Below, piece after piece: positions 26,538-35,776 of a DNA stretch of 64,000 bases (the stretch's first letter is position 1; each line of letters opens with the position of its first letter). Where the stretch lies: positions 127,357 through 191,356 of the forward strand of contig NZ_BMHT01000005.1 in NCBI RefSeq assembly GCF_014641455.1, written 5' to 3'. The notes under the pieces were generated by a model that was given only the letters and a program-made list of their open reading frames with translations, was not told the origin of the DNA and ran no database searches. A program made the translations under genes and the position numbers. Origin of the DNA: Hymenobacter cavernae. GTDB taxonomy: Bacteria > Bacteroidota > Bacteroidia > Cytophagales > Hymenobacteraceae.

Positions 26538-26974
26538 TTAGTGGCTATCGTAGGCGATATTGCTCCACTGCATCCACTGGCCCGGCGCGGCGGCCACGTA
26601 GATGCCCTGCCAGTCGCCGGAGGCCGGGGCGTTGGCCGCGCCGTTGCCGTTCGAGTCGCCGCCCACGGTATCGTCCTTCACGGAAGTATACCGGATGCCC
26701 GCGCCCGTTGGGTTGAGCAGCTGGTCGCCGCTCTCGCGCATGATGAGTTCTTTGCCGGGCATAAACCGAAGTTCCAGCGGTAAGAGCTGGCATTCTGCGA
26801 GCTGTTATTGATGGTAACGGGGCAGTTGCTCTGGCACTCGCCGCCGGTGTAGGTGAAGGCCGCGACGGGGCGCGGCTCCGGCTCCGGATCGGGGTTGCAG
26901 GCCGCAAGCAGGGCGCAGGCCGGCAGCGCAAGCCTCAGCAGGCAGCTGGCCGGCAGAAAGGAAGAAGGTTGCAT
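26538..26974 (-). pseudogene. Frameshifted PKD-domain lipoprotein remnant
   Basis: The minus-strand frame from 26974 starts with a lipoprotein signal (lipobox LLAAC), a Pro-Glu linker and the beginning of a PKD domain (PVAAFTYTGGECQSNCPV, then ASSYRWNFG), where it jumps to unrelated residues. A second frame ending at 26538 carries what looks like the true C-terminus ([20 protein letters not shown], then [10 protein letters not shown]). The PKD signature WxFG is followed directly by a frame change near 26790, so most of the PKD domain is lost. It lies next to the esterase remnant. Confidence 0.7.
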
Positions 26975-27098
26975 AAAAGGAGTGGAAAGGAAGGTTGGAA
27001 AGGCAAGCAGAAGCCAGGGCAGCTACTGAAAGCAACTGCCGGGCGGTCAGAGGCCAGGTCAGGCTATGAATCTGACCTAGCTTAGAGAGCAGGAAAAC

Positions 27099-28019
27099 CT
27101 AGGTTTTGATCAGGCGGCGCACCACGAAGCCCTGGGGCGTGGTGAGGCGCAGCAGGTAAAAGCCGGCGGGTTGGCTTTGCAGGTCGAGGGTGCGCGGCTG
27201 GGCATTGCCGAGCGGCGCCTGGCGCAGAATAGCGCGCCCCTGGGCGTCGGTCACGGTGAGGCTGGCGTGGGCCAGGTCTACCTCGGGGCCCGCAGCCGTG
27301 AGCGTGAAAAGACCCGACGTGCTCGGGTTCGGGTAGACTTGCAGGGCGGCGGCCAGCTTGGCGTCGTGCGTGGCCGTCACCTCGTCGGCGAAGGCCATGT
27401 CGTCGAGGTAGAGGGCATTGCCAACGGTGTACGTTTCGCCGGTAGCAGTCTGAAACAGCACAAAAGCGGAATCGGGTGCCAGCGCAGACTGGTAGTGCAG
27501 CGGCAGGCGCATCAACGTGTAGGAGCTAGGTCCGTCGAGCAGCAGCGAATCGGCGCCGGCTATCACCTGCCGCCTACCATTTATGGTGCGGGTAAGCGAC
27601 ACCACCACGTGCGCCGAATCGCCGGCAATGTCGTAGCCCGTTTGTTTGTACTGAAACTGAAAGTGGGAAGGCCGGCCCGTGAACGGCACCCCACCAAGCT
27701 TGTCGTGGTCGAAATCAGGCAGTTTGCCAAGTGAGAGGATAGCTGGCAGCCAGGTACTAAACACAAATTGTGTTTGCAGCTTCACGGCGAAGCTGCCGTT
27801 GTGCTTGTCCTGGGTTTTGGTCACGGTGCCCGTGTTGATTCCCGACGTCCCCTCCCGGTGCAGCCAGTCGTCGGTCGTAGACCAGCTGGCGGGCCGCTCC
27901 GAACCGCGACGCTGCAACCAAGTTTCGAAGTTGCCGTTCGGCAGGCTTTGGGCCGATGCCGTAGCCGTTGCGCACAAGCTCAGCCCAGCAACAGCCAGGT
28001 TGTAAAAGATCGTTTTCAT
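27099..28019 (-). CDS. Secreted protein with a T9SS type A sorting domain
   Basis: A 306-residue exported protein. Signal peptide residues 1-23 (ends SAQS). It then reads LPNGNFETWLQRRG, typical of Bacteroidota PCMD/carbohydrate-binding-like secreted proteins, with a jelly-roll-like middle. The C-terminal 80 residues form the T9SS CTD: LQVYPNPSTSGLFTL at the start and a final strand GFYLLRLTTPQGFVVRRLIK. It would be exported by type IX secretion and attached to or released from the surface. Function of the middle domain is unknown. Confidence 0.87.
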   Translation of the reverse strand: MKTIFYNLAVAGLSLCATATASAQSLPNGNFETWLQRRGSERPASWSTTDDWLHREGTSGINTGTVTKTQDKHNGSFAVKLQTQFVFSTWLPAILSLGKLPDFDHDKLGGVPFTGRPSHFQFQYKQTGYDIAGDSAHVVVSLTRTINGRRQVIAGADSLLLDGPSSYTLMRLPLHYQSALAPDSAFVLFQTATGETYTVGNALYLDDMAFADEVTATHDAKLAAALQVYPNPSTSGLFTLTAAGPEVDLAHASLTVTDAQGRAILRQAPLGNAQPRTLDLQSQPAGFYLLRLTTPQGFVVRRLIKT

Positions 28020-28288
28020 AGCAAAGGAATGGGGGAAGAGTGGAAGTTGATTTTGCAGCAGTTACCGCTCGGTACCGCTAGGCCGAATTTGCAATCTGGC
28101 CTATGGAGCAGCGGATTTGCAATCCGTCGGAGCCGCTCCGCCAGAAATTAGCGTGCAGGTGTAATGGCCCGCGCTGCGGGCGAGGATTGCACATCCTCAG
28201 CTCCTTGCAACCGGACTATAAATCCGGCTAAGCATGGTTATCAATATCTTATTCAGACAGACCTAGGTGCGGACCTAGGTTTTTGGCC
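28020..28288. repeat. Degenerate GGATTTGCAATCC palindromes and two ACCTAGGT
   Basis: Upstream of the T9SS gene, 28080-28235 holds short imperfect palindromes of one type (GCGGATTTGCAATCCG, GGATTGCACATCC, GGACTATAAATCC). Two ACCTAGGT copies 14 bases apart lie at about 28261 and 28275. No gene is seen. Confidence 0.5.
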
Positions 28289-29620
28289 TCACACTTGGCG
28301 CTGATCATCCAGCCAGCGCAGTATCACGGTCATGAACTCGAAATTGCGCTCCGGATTCGTGGCATCCGTCAGGCGCATACTTTCCTGCTGGGTTTTGGCT
28401 CTGGCAAATCCGTGGTCGACGTTGGGCAGCCGCTGAAACGTGGCCTGGCCGGGATGCTCGCGGTTCACGATGTCGACGATGAGCTGGTGGTCCTCGTTGT
28501 AGGAGATATAATCGGCCTCGCCGCGCAGGGCCAGCACGCGGGTATTCAGCTTCTTCCAGACGGCAGCCAGGTTCACTTCCTGCCACTGCTGCATGTAGGT
28601 GTAGTGCTGCGGAAAGGAAATCAACGGCTTGGCGCTGGGGTACTTAGCCAGCACCTGAGCGGGCGTTTGCTTTTCAGTGAGCAGCAGGTGCAGGGCCGCC
28701 GTGTAGGTCTTCATCAGGTTGGTAATGGAGTCGTAGGGTAGCTGCTGAAGCTGGGCTTGGTTGCGCTTGTTCTGCAACGCGTACTCGATAAAGTTGCGGC
28801 TGGCCGTGCCGTACACCACCACACCCTTCACCGACTGGCCTTCCGCCACAAGCGGCGCCATGATGCCGCCAATGCTGAAGCCGGTGATAAAGATGTTCTG
28901 CTGATCGACGAAAGCTAGCTTCCGGATAGCGGCCAGGCCAGCTTTGTAGCCGTTGGCTTCGGTCCGGAAGTCCGACTCCAGGCACGGCTGGCCTTTGCTG
29001 TCGCCCATGCCGGTCTTATCGACGCGCATGGTGGCGTAGCCGTGGCGCGAAAGCGAGTCGATGATGCGGTTTGTGGTCTCAGTCGGCATCAGTGGGTTAT
29101 CCACCGAAAAGCAGCCTACGCCCTGGATAAACAGCACCATCGGAAACTTCTGTCGCTTCAGACCTTTGGGCGTGGTGATGATGGTGCGCAGCTGATTGCC
29201 ACCCACTTGCACCGACGAATACTGCGCCTCGTACAACGGGCTTTGGTCCCGCGGAAAAGCCGTAAACACCACCTGCTTGCGGATTTTTCGGCCGTCGCGC
29301 AGCACCGTGAACGTGCTTTTATCGCCAGTACGGTACTGCTTCAGCAAGCTGATAAACTGACTGACCTCCGGACCTAGGTCGACGGCATCAATCCGCATAA
29401 TAATATCGTGGGCTTGCAGACCAGCCGCCTCAGCCGAAGACTGCGCCCGCACGTCGCGGATGAAGATGCCGTTCTTGCCAGGCAGTTTGTAACGGCGCTG
29501 AAGGCTGTCGTTGAGGCCCTGCAACCCGATGCCTACGTACGGACGCCGGGGCAGTTCCTGGGCTTGCGTTGGGTAAGCCACAAGGGCAAGCAGAACCAGA
29601 AAGGCAGCAAAGAATCTCAT
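28289..29620 (-). CDS. Exported PDZ-alpha/beta hydrolase fusion
   Basis: A 443-residue exported hydrolase. Signal peptide residues 1-21. A PDZ domain (about 27-110; YVGIGLQGLNDSL to STFTVLRDGRK) precedes an alpha/beta hydrolase domain. The nucleophile is Ser in GFSIGG (about residue 245), the acid Asp is in GEADYIS, and the His in NVDHGF near residue 403. An oxyanion-side LFIQGVGCFS lies at about 160. The PDZ may recruit a C-terminal peptide. Substrate is unknown, probably an ester or peptide of the envelope. Confidence 0.87.
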   Translation of the reverse strand: MRFFAAFLVLLALVAYPTQAQELPRRPYVGIGLQGLNDSLQRRYKLPGKNGIFIRDVRAQSSAEAAGLQAHDIIMRIDAVDLGPEVSQFISLLKQYRTGDKSTFTVLRDGRKIRKQVVFTAFPRDQSPLYEAQYSSVQVGGNQLRTIITTPKGLKRQKFPMVLFIQGVGCFSVDNPLMPTETTNRIIDSLSRHGYATMRVDKTGMGDSKGQPCLESDFRTEANGYKAGLAAIRKLAFVDQQNIFITGFSIGGIMAPLVAEGQSVKGVVVYGTASRNFIEYALQNKRNQAQLQQLPYDSITNLMKTYTAALHLLLTEKQTPAQVLAKYPSAKPLISFPQHYTYMQQWQEVNLAAVWKKLNTRVLALRGEADYISYNEDHQLIVDIVNREHPGQATFQRLPNVDHGFARAKTQQESMRLTDATNPERNFEFMTVILRWLDDQRQV

Positions 29621-29681
29621 ATTGAAAGCGGCAGTAAGTAGTTCGTTATCAAAGATAAAAAGACTGCTAACCTAAGGCTGC

Positions 29682-32144
29682 CTAGCCAGCACGCCGTTTT
29701 TCCTCCTCGGCGCCATCTGAGCGCTTGCGCGTGGGCACGAGCTTGTCGTTGCCGAAGCGGTAGGAAAAGGCGAGGGTAGCCACCCGCGTATCCTGACGCT
29801 GGTAAATGGTTTCGGCGTAGTTGTCGTAGGTGGAGGCGGCGCGCACCTTGCGGGTGTAAAGCACGTCGCCCAGGTTCAGCTTGATGCTGCCTTTCCGGTC
29901 CCACACCATCTTCTGAATACCTAGGTTCAGCTGCCCGTAGGGTTGAATGAGGAAGAAGCCATACTGGCTTTTGGCTTGATAGCGGGCGGTCAGCTCAGCG
30001 CTCCACGTTTTGCCCAGCGTGAAGGTGTTATTGCTGGTCAGGTTGAAGGTGGCGCGGGCGGCATTGAGCGCCGTGCCAGCCAACGTACCCACAAACCGGT
30101 TGCGGTAGAACACGCCCGTGTTGTGCATCGTCCACCACCTGGCGGGTTGCAGCGGCGTGGTGATGGTGAGGCCCAGGTAGCGCTGCCGACCTAGGTTTGC
30201 GGGCCGCGCAATCACGGTGCTGTCGGTTTCGGGCTGCACCGTGTTCACGATGGGCCGGTAGGTGCTACTGTAGCTCAGCCCAACGCTGATTTTCTGCTTG
30301 TAGGTGTGCGTCAGCTCCACGTTGTAGCTGGTTTGGGGGCGCAGGTCGGGGTTGCCGGAGCCGGAAGTCGTCGGGTCGATGATGACGCGAAACGGGTTGA
30401 GCTGGCCGTACGAAGGCCGGTCGATGCGGCGGCTCAACGACACAGCCACTTCGTGCTTGTCGGTAAGGGTTTGCTTCAGACCTAGGTTCGGAAACAGCTG
30501 CACGTAGCGGCGGCGGAAGCCAACATCTCCCCCACTGCGCATCAGCTGCCGGCCCGTCACGTCCGTTTGCTCGCCGCGCAAACCGGCCTGCACGCTCAGC
30601 TTCGCCAGCGTCTGGTTGACGCTCACATAGGCCGCCGTGATGTTCTCGTCGTAGCGGAAGCGGTTGGTGCGACCCAGGTCCACGGTGGTTTCGCCGTTCA
30701 CGGTGTTCTCAAAACGCACATCGTTGTCGGCCTGCACGCGGCTGGCTTTCACGCCCGCTTCCAGGCGGGCCGTTTTCGAAAGCGGATGCAGGTAGTCGGC
30801 CTTCACCGATTGAATGGTCAGCTTCCCGCGCTGGTTGCCGGCAACCAGCACCGCCGGCCGCCCCGAAAGCTCAAAGAACGTGGTCAGCGCCTGAGGTCGA
30901 TGGGTGTCGTAGCGGGCGTAGTCGAAGTCGGCGGTTAGCTCGCGGCTGCCGCTGGAGTCGCTCGGGAACGAATGCTTGACGTTGAGGTTGGCGGCCGTGT
31001 TGGGCAACGAGTAGCTGCGGCGCGAAACCGTGTGGTAAATATCAACAGGCTGATTAGCAGCGTCGAAGAACGTGACATACGTATTGCTTTCCCGCTCCGG
31101 TCCGCGGTCCGACAACCCGCTGACCACCGCGCCCAGCACCGTGTTCTTACCTAGGCTGTAGTCGGCGCCCGCTTTCCAGGTATGGCTTTGGTTGCTAACG
31201 AGTTGCACACTGCGCTGCGCCATGCGGTCCGACTCCTGCCGCACGCCGTCCTGCTCTTTGTAAAAGCGCCGGTTGATGTCGAGTTTATCAAAGCCGTTGC
31301 GGTCGGCGTAGGCGTAGTTGCCAAACAGGTTCAGGTTGTTGTACCGATGATTCAGCGTCAGCCCCGTGGTAAGCTTGCCATATTGCCCCCGCCCGTAGCT
31401 CAGGTTGGCGGTGCCGTTGGTACCTAGCTTTTGATTTTTCTTGAGGTTAATGGCAATGATACCGGCGCTGCCCTGCGCGTCGTACTTGGCCGGTGGGTTG
31501 GTAATCAGCTCGATACTCTTGAGCTGTTCGGCCGGCAAAGCGCGCAGGTAGTCGGCCAGCTCGGTGCCGCTCATGGGTTGGCGCTTGCCGTCGATGAGCA
31601 CCAGCAAACCTTGTTTGCCGCGCAAAGCCAGGTTGTCGTTGCCGTCCACCGTTACGCCGGGCGAGCGGGTGAGCACATCGAGGGAGTTGTTGCCAGCCGC
31701 TAGGGTCGAGCCTTCCACGTTCACGATGGTACGGTCGGCCAGCTGTTCGTAAAGTGGTTTTTGGCCCACAACCGTAACCTCTTTCAGCGTTGTGGCCGTG
31801 CTGGCGGGCAATGCCAACGCGGGCAGCTGCGTGGCCATTTGCGCGTCAAAAGCCTGGCTCCACTGCCGCACAAAGCCGACCTGCGAAGCCGAAACCAGGT
31901 AGCGCCCGGTGCCAGCCTCCAAGCGAAACGCTCCCTGCCCATCACTAAACTCCGTCCTGACCACCGCCGAATCGGCGGCGCGATGCAGCGTGATGGTTGC
32001 GTATTCGAGCGGCGCACCCGCGGCGGTGCGCACAGTGCCCGTAATGGCAGCATTTTGAGCCTGAGCCGCCGGACCAGCTCCCAGTAACAAAGCCAGGGGT
32101 AAGCCAACGGGTCGCGGTAAGCGAGGGAGTAGCAGATTTTTCAC
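29682..32144 (-). CDS. TonB-dependent-receptor-like outer membrane beta-barrel protein
   Basis: An 820-residue outer membrane protein. Signal peptide to about residue 29. An N-terminal carboxypeptidase-regulatory-like Ig domain (ITGTVRTAAGAPLEYATITL) is followed by a plug domain (LKEVTVVGQKPLYEQLADRT and VLIDGKRQPMSG, then IELITNPPAKYDAQGSAGII). A barrel of alternating strands fills the remaining 600 residues. It belongs to the outer-membrane beta-barrel family related to TonB-dependent receptors. No SusD partner is adjacent, so the substrate is unknown. The charged C-terminal tail (RKRSDGAEEEKRRAG) after the last strand is unusual for a barrel. Confidence 0.88.
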   Translation of the reverse strand: MKNLLLPRLPRPVGLPLALLLGAGPAAQAQNAAITGTVRTAAGAPLEYATITLHRAADSAVVRTEFSDGQGAFRLEAGTGRYLVSASQVGFVRQWSQAFDAQMATQLPALALPASTATTLKEVTVVGQKPLYEQLADRTIVNVEGSTLAAGNNSLDVLTRSPGVTVDGNDNLALRGKQGLLVLIDGKRQPMSGTELADYLRALPAEQLKSIELITNPPAKYDAQGSAGIIAINLKKNQKLGTNGTANLSYGRGQYGKLTTGLTLNHRYNNLNLFGNYAYADRNGFDKLDINRRFYKEQDGVRQESDRMAQRSVQLVSNQSHTWKAGADYSLGKNTVLGAVVSGLSDRGPERESNTYVTFFDAANQPVDIYHTVSRRSYSLPNTAANLNVKHSFPSDSSGSRELTADFDYARYDTHRPQALTTFFELSGRPAVLVAGNQRGKLTIQSVKADYLHPLSKTARLEAGVKASRVQADNDVRFENTVNGETTVDLGRTNRFRYDENITAAYVSVNQTLAKLSVQAGLRGEQTDVTGRQLMRSGGDVGFRRRYVQLFPNLGLKQTLTDKHEVAVSLSRRIDRPSYGQLNPFRVIIDPTTSGSGNPDLRPQTSYNVELTHTYKQKISVGLSYSSTYRPIVNTVQPETDSTVIARPANLGRQRYLGLTITTPLQPARWWTMHNTGVFYRNRFVGTLAGTALNAARATFNLTSNNTFTLGKTWSAELTARYQAKSQYGFFLIQPYGQLNLGIQKMVWDRKGSIKLNLGDVLYTRKVRAASTYDNYAETIYQRQDTRVATLAFSYRFGNDKLVPTRKRSDGAEEEKRRAG

Positions 32145-32595
32145 AGCAGAAAGAAGGATTAGTCGTGACCGAAAGAAGGCGCCAGTCAGGTCGACAAGTG
32201 GGCGAAAACCGGCTTCTACCAGGCTTCTCTCGCCTTTTTGTGCTGCTGACTGCTGTAAAAATATTGGGCGCCTTCAGGGCCGAAAATCACTTCTTGTCTG
32301 AATTGAGGATTGCGCTGCCTGAACTGAGAAATCCTTGGCCCTGAGCAAAACCACGCTTTAGGTCCCAACAAAAAAGTCCGCCGGAGCGGACCTTTTTATT
32401 GTATCGTTTGAGCTGGCTACTAAGCAGTTGGCACTAACCTAGCTTACGCGTTAGTCCTCCGCAACAGGCGCCCCGCGGAAAGAGGCGGCAACTAAAACAG
32501 CAGGCACCCAATTCCCGGAATCACCGCGCCGATGACCATCGACAACCTAGCTCCCTACCGGCAAAACCTGCTACGTCGAGCGGCCGGCTTCCCGG
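32145..32595. other. 451-base intergenic region with a bidirectional terminator
   Basis: Contains the promoter region of the barrel gene and, at about 32371-32396, a hairpin GTCCGC / GCGGAC flanked by A-run and T-run that ends the poxB transcript on the minus strand or any plus-strand transcript. Two ACCTAGCT palindromes are at about 32438 and 32545. No gene is seen. Confidence 0.5.
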
Positions 32596-34332
32596 TTAAA
32601 TTACCTCGCGCAGGTGCTTGTAGTTGGACTTCACCGTGTCAAGCACGTCGTCCATGCGGCCGCCCAGAATGAGCTTGCTCATGGAAAGCGCAAAGCCTTT
32701 CACCTGATCGAACTCGACTTTGGGCGGCATGGCCAGCGCGTTCGGGTCAGTCAGGACGTTGACCAGCACCGGGCCAGGGTGGGCGAAGGCTTGCTCCAGC
32801 GCCTGCTGCACCTGCCCCGGCTCGTGCACCGTGAGGCTGTGAATGCCCATGGCCTGCCCGATAGCCGCAAAATCGGTGTTGGGCATATCGGTTTGCCAGT
32901 CGGGTAGGCCAGCCACTTCCATTTCCAGCTTCACCATGCCCAGGGCGCGGTTGTTGAACACGATGATTTTGATGGGCAGATTGTACTGCACAATGGTCGA
33001 CAAATCGCCGAGCAGCATGGTAAGGCCGCCATCACCGCACAGCGCAATAACCTGCTGATTGGGTCGCGCCAACGCCGCCCCAATGGCCTGCGGCATCGCA
33101 TTCGCCATCGAGCCGTGGTTCCACGAGCCCATCATCACCCGCTTACCGGTGGCCTGGATGTAGCGGGCGCCCCACACGCAGCTCATGCCCGTATCGACGG
33201 TAAAAATGGCATCGTCGGCCGCCAGCTGGTCAATCACCACGCTTACGTATTCGGGGTGAATGGCGTCGTGCTGGCCCGTGTCTTCCACGTAGGCGCGCAT
33301 GTTTTTCTGCACCTGCTGGTAAAAGTCGAGCTGTGCCTTGAGGAAGCTGTCGTCGGTTTTCTGCCGGATCAGCGGAATCAGCGCCTGCAACGTGGGCTTG
33401 ATGGCGCCGCACAAACCTAGGTCGGCCTTCGCGCGCCGACCTAGCCTTTCGGGCCGAATATCAATCTGCACGATCTTGGGTTTCACCGGCATAAAGGCCG
33501 TGTAGGGAAAGTCAGTGCCCAGCAGCACCAGCACGTCCGACTCGTGCATACTGTGGTAGGCCGAGGGCATACCGAGCAGCCCCGTCATGCCCACTTCGTA
33601 GGGGTTGGCGTACTGGATTTCCAGCTTGCCGCGGAACGTGTAGCCGATGGGCGACTGGAGCAAACCAGCCAACTGAATCAGTTCGGGATGCGCTTCGGCG
33701 GCACCCAGGCCGCAGTAGAGCGTCACCTTATTGTGCTCATTCAGCAGGCTGGCCAGGGTTTGCAGCTCCTGGTCGGAAGGCCGGATGATGGGGTCGGTGC
33801 GGAAGACCTGCATGGCCGTCATGCTTTCTTCAGCCTCGGCGGCGGCTACGTCGCCGGGCAGGCCCACCACGGCCACGCCCTTGCGGCTGATGGCGTGCTG
33901 AATGCCGGCCTGAAACATGCGCGCAAACTGCTGCGGCGTGCTGGCAATCTGGTTGTAGCAGCTGCAATCGTCGAACAGCTTAATGGTGTTGGTTTCCTGA
34001 AAGTGCTCGGTACCAAACTCAAAGCTAGCCTCGGTGGAAGCAATGGCGATAACCGGCGCGCCGGAGCGGTGCGCGTCGTAGAGCCCGTTGATGAGGTGCA
34101 CGTGGCCGGGTCCGCTGCTGCCCGCGCAACACGCCAAGCCGTTGAGCTGCGCCTCGGCACCCGCCGCGAAAGCACCGGCTTCTTCGTGGCGCACGTGTAC
34201 CCACTGGATTTCGCCGTTGCGCCGCACGGCGTCGTTCACTTCGTTCAAACTGTCGCCCGTGACGGCATAGATTCTTTTCACACCGGCCGCTACCAGCATT
34301 TCCACAAGTTGTTCTGCTACTTTTTTAGCCAT
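32596..34332 (-). CDS. poxB: Pyruvate dehydrogenase (quinone) / pyruvate oxidase, PoxB type
   Basis: ThDP and FAD flavoenzyme that decarboxylates pyruvate to acetate and passes electrons to quinone at the membrane. The 578 residues match PoxB. N-terminal domain: YAVTGDSLNEVNDAV and the catalytic Glu in VRHEEAGAFAAGAEAQL. Central FAD domain about 190-340. C-terminal ThDP motif GDG...NN in LCGDGGLTMLLGDLS followed by IIVFNNRALGMV. The C-terminal tail that binds membrane in E. coli is not clearly conserved. The gene is single with its own promoter. Confidence 0.93.
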   Translation of the reverse strand: MAKKVAEQLVEMLVAAGVKRIYAVTGDSLNEVNDAVRRNGEIQWVHVRHEEAGAFAAGAEAQLNGLACCAGSSGPGHVHLINGLYDAHRSGAPVIAIASTEASFEFGTEHFQETNTIKLFDDCSCYNQIASTPQQFARMFQAGIQHAISRKGVAVVGLPGDVAAAEAEESMTAMQVFRTDPIIRPSDQELQTLASLLNEHNKVTLYCGLGAAEAHPELIQLAGLLQSPIGYTFRGKLEIQYANPYEVGMTGLLGMPSAYHSMHESDVLVLLGTDFPYTAFMPVKPKIVQIDIRPERLGRRAKADLGLCGAIKPTLQALIPLIRQKTDDSFLKAQLDFYQQVQKNMRAYVEDTGQHDAIHPEYVSVVIDQLAADDAIFTVDTGMSCVWGARYIQATGKRVMMGSWNHGSMANAMPQAIGAALARPNQQVIALCGDGGLTMLLGDLSTIVQYNLPIKIIVFNNRALGMVKLEMEVAGLPDWQTDMPNTDFAAIGQAMGIHSLTVHEPGQVQQALEQAFAHPGPVLVNVLTDPNALAMPPKVEFDQVKGFALSMSKLILGGRMDDVLDTVKSNYKHLREVI

Positions 34333-34647
34333 GATATTTTGCTACGCGCTAAGGTGAGGGGAGGTAGTAAACCCTGACTATACGCCGCAGCCTGCCGTTT
34401 GACTATCAGAATTAAACGGGATTTTCGCGCAGCTACTACTGATAGCCAATATCTTGCACCTCGGGCAACTCTATACGACATCTATATAATAATATACCTG
34501 GCGCGGCGTGGCACCACAAGCTTAGACCGCTCAGTATGAGTCGCCTAGGTTGGCACAGTTGGTAGTGCTGCGCTAAGCCTGCCGGGGCGCCGAACAACTC
34601 TAGGCACGCCATTTGGTAGTGTAGCGCTTATAACAGCTCTTACCGCC
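34333..34647. other. 315-base divergent intergenic region
   Basis: Lies between poxB (minus) and the small hypothetical gene at 34648. There is an AT-rich core TATATAATAATATA at about 34480-34495 and one CCTAGG (about 34545). No gene or strong hairpin is seen. Confidence 0.4.
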
Positions 34648-34935
34648 ATGAACGCAACGACCAACTGCCATTTACTTGTCGAGTGCGAAAAAGTAACTCC
34701 GCACGACGTAACCGTAACCGTTACAAACCCTTACAGCCGAGCGGTGTGGCGCATCGACGGTGTGCGCCGCGTGTGGGCCCAGATGGGTGCCGAGCGAGTT
34801 GCTTCTTTTATCGTGGAGCGCTACATCTACGACCATTATCCTCTGCGAGACCAAATCAACTTCAAGGGCTTACAGAGCGCCATAACCCGCATTCTCCCCC
34901 TTCCGAGCAGCTGTAGCTACGAGGAGCTAGTGTAG
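34648..34935 (+). CDS. Small hypothetical protein
   Basis: A 95-residue soluble protein with three Cys residues (two near the ends), a run of valines and threonines (HDVTVTVTN) suggestive of a beta strand, and a helix from about 45 to 65. No signal peptide. A terminator (34959-34980) follows at once, supporting a real transcript. I do not recognise a family. Confidence 0.55.
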   Translation: MNATTNCHLLVECEKVTPHDVTVTVTNPYSRAVWRIDGVRRVWAQMGAERVASFIVERYIYDHYPLRDQINFKGLQSAITRILPLPSSCSYEELV

Positions 34936-34958
34936 CCGCTCAGCCGATTTCGTCCAGC

Positions 34959-34987
34959 AAGCCTGCCAAAGAGCAGGCTTTTCTTTT
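34959..34987 (+). terminator. Terminator of the 95-residue protein gene
   Basis: Eight-base stem AAGCCTGC / GCAGGCTT followed by TTCTTTTT. Confidence 0.8.
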
Positions 34988-35143
34988 TATAGTTATATAA
35001 TACCAACTACTTAACCTTGTTTTCAGAAGCAATAAGCTGCTTTCGACAACAGTTATCCAATTTATACTTTATTTGTATTATTGAATTTTGCGATGATACA
35101 ACCATTTACTTTCCTCATTTCTTCCACTTCTTATCCTTTTTCT

Positions 35144-35665
35144 ATGAAGTTCCTGCCTACGCTGCTTGGCTTAGTTGCTCTTGCATCATCACCGGTATTA
35201 GCTCAGAGTCAGCAAGCTAGCCTGCAAAGCCTGGATGAAGCCTACGGCTTCCACGGTGCTCGTTTCGAGAAAGACACCTCCGCTTTCAAAGACTTGGCTT
35301 TGGCTGAGAAGGCTGGCAACACGCGCTATTACCGCCGTACCGGTGAAGTAAAGAAGCTAGGTGAGGGCGATGTAGCCGACATTACCTACGGTTTCTACAA
35401 AGGCAAGCTAGCCGTTGTGATGCTCAAAACGCAGGGAGCAAAAAACAGTAGAGCGGTGCTGGCTGCGTTGCGGCAGCAAGCTGGCCCCGGTGTGCAGGGT
35501 AGCCCATTTGCGCAGCGCTATTCGTGGAATGCCAAGCTGGTGCACATGAGCTACGAAGAAAACGCCATGAGCAACGACGCCGTTGTTCTGCTCACCTGCA
35601 AGAAGATGAAGGAGCAGGAGCTAAAGCAATCCTTGCGCACCCAGCCCACGACAATGGTGCGGTAA
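35144..35665 (+). CDS. Secreted hypothetical protein
   Basis: Start chosen at the ATG at 35144 because it gives a typical signal peptide (KFLPTLLGLVALASSPVLAQ); an earlier in-frame start at 35081 is possible but adds an unlikely leader. The mature part of about 150 residues starts AYGFHGARFEKDTSAF and is mixed alpha/beta with a short YGFYKGKLAVVMLKTQG strand pair. It ends with a Lys/Gln-rich helix. No enzyme motif is seen. The stop codon overlaps the left arm of an inverted repeat. Confidence 0.65.
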   Translation: MKFLPTLLGLVALASSPVLAQSQQASLQSLDEAYGFHGARFEKDTSAFKDLALAEKAGNTRYYRRTGEVKKLGEGDVADITYGFYKGKLAVVMLKTQGAKNSRAVLAALRQQAGPGVQGSPFAQRYSWNAKLVHMSYEENAMSNDAVVLLTCKKMKEQELKQSLRTQPTTMVR

Positions 35666-35774
35666 GTGGCGAGGTGGTGAACTAATGAGGTGGTGGGTTC
35701 GACGTTCTGGCTGCCCGGTTTGCACAAGTAGAACGTCAAACTCACCACCTCACTAGTTCACCACCTCGCCACTT
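35664..35774. repeat. Inverted repeat of GAGGTGGTGA units between convergent genes
   Basis: Left arm 35664-35684 and right arm 35754-35774 (AAGTGGCGAGGTGGTGAACTA and its complement) are exact; inner copies GAGGTGGTGGGTT / AACTCACCACCTC and GACGTTCT / AGAACGTC add to the stem. The element begins inside the TAA stop of the gene ending at 35665 and ends 2 bases before the last codon of the hydrolase ending at 35777. Confidence 0.75.
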
Positions 35775-35776
35775 CC

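Noticed and set aside
33544..34377. 277-residue plus-strand open frame opposite poxB
   Set aside because: It is the antisense shadow of a gene with complete catalytic motifs; its residue composition (His/Val/Gly-rich) is typical of a GC-rich shadow.
35664..35774. Small ORFs within the inverted repeat
   Set aside because: Frames are short and consist of translated repeat units only.
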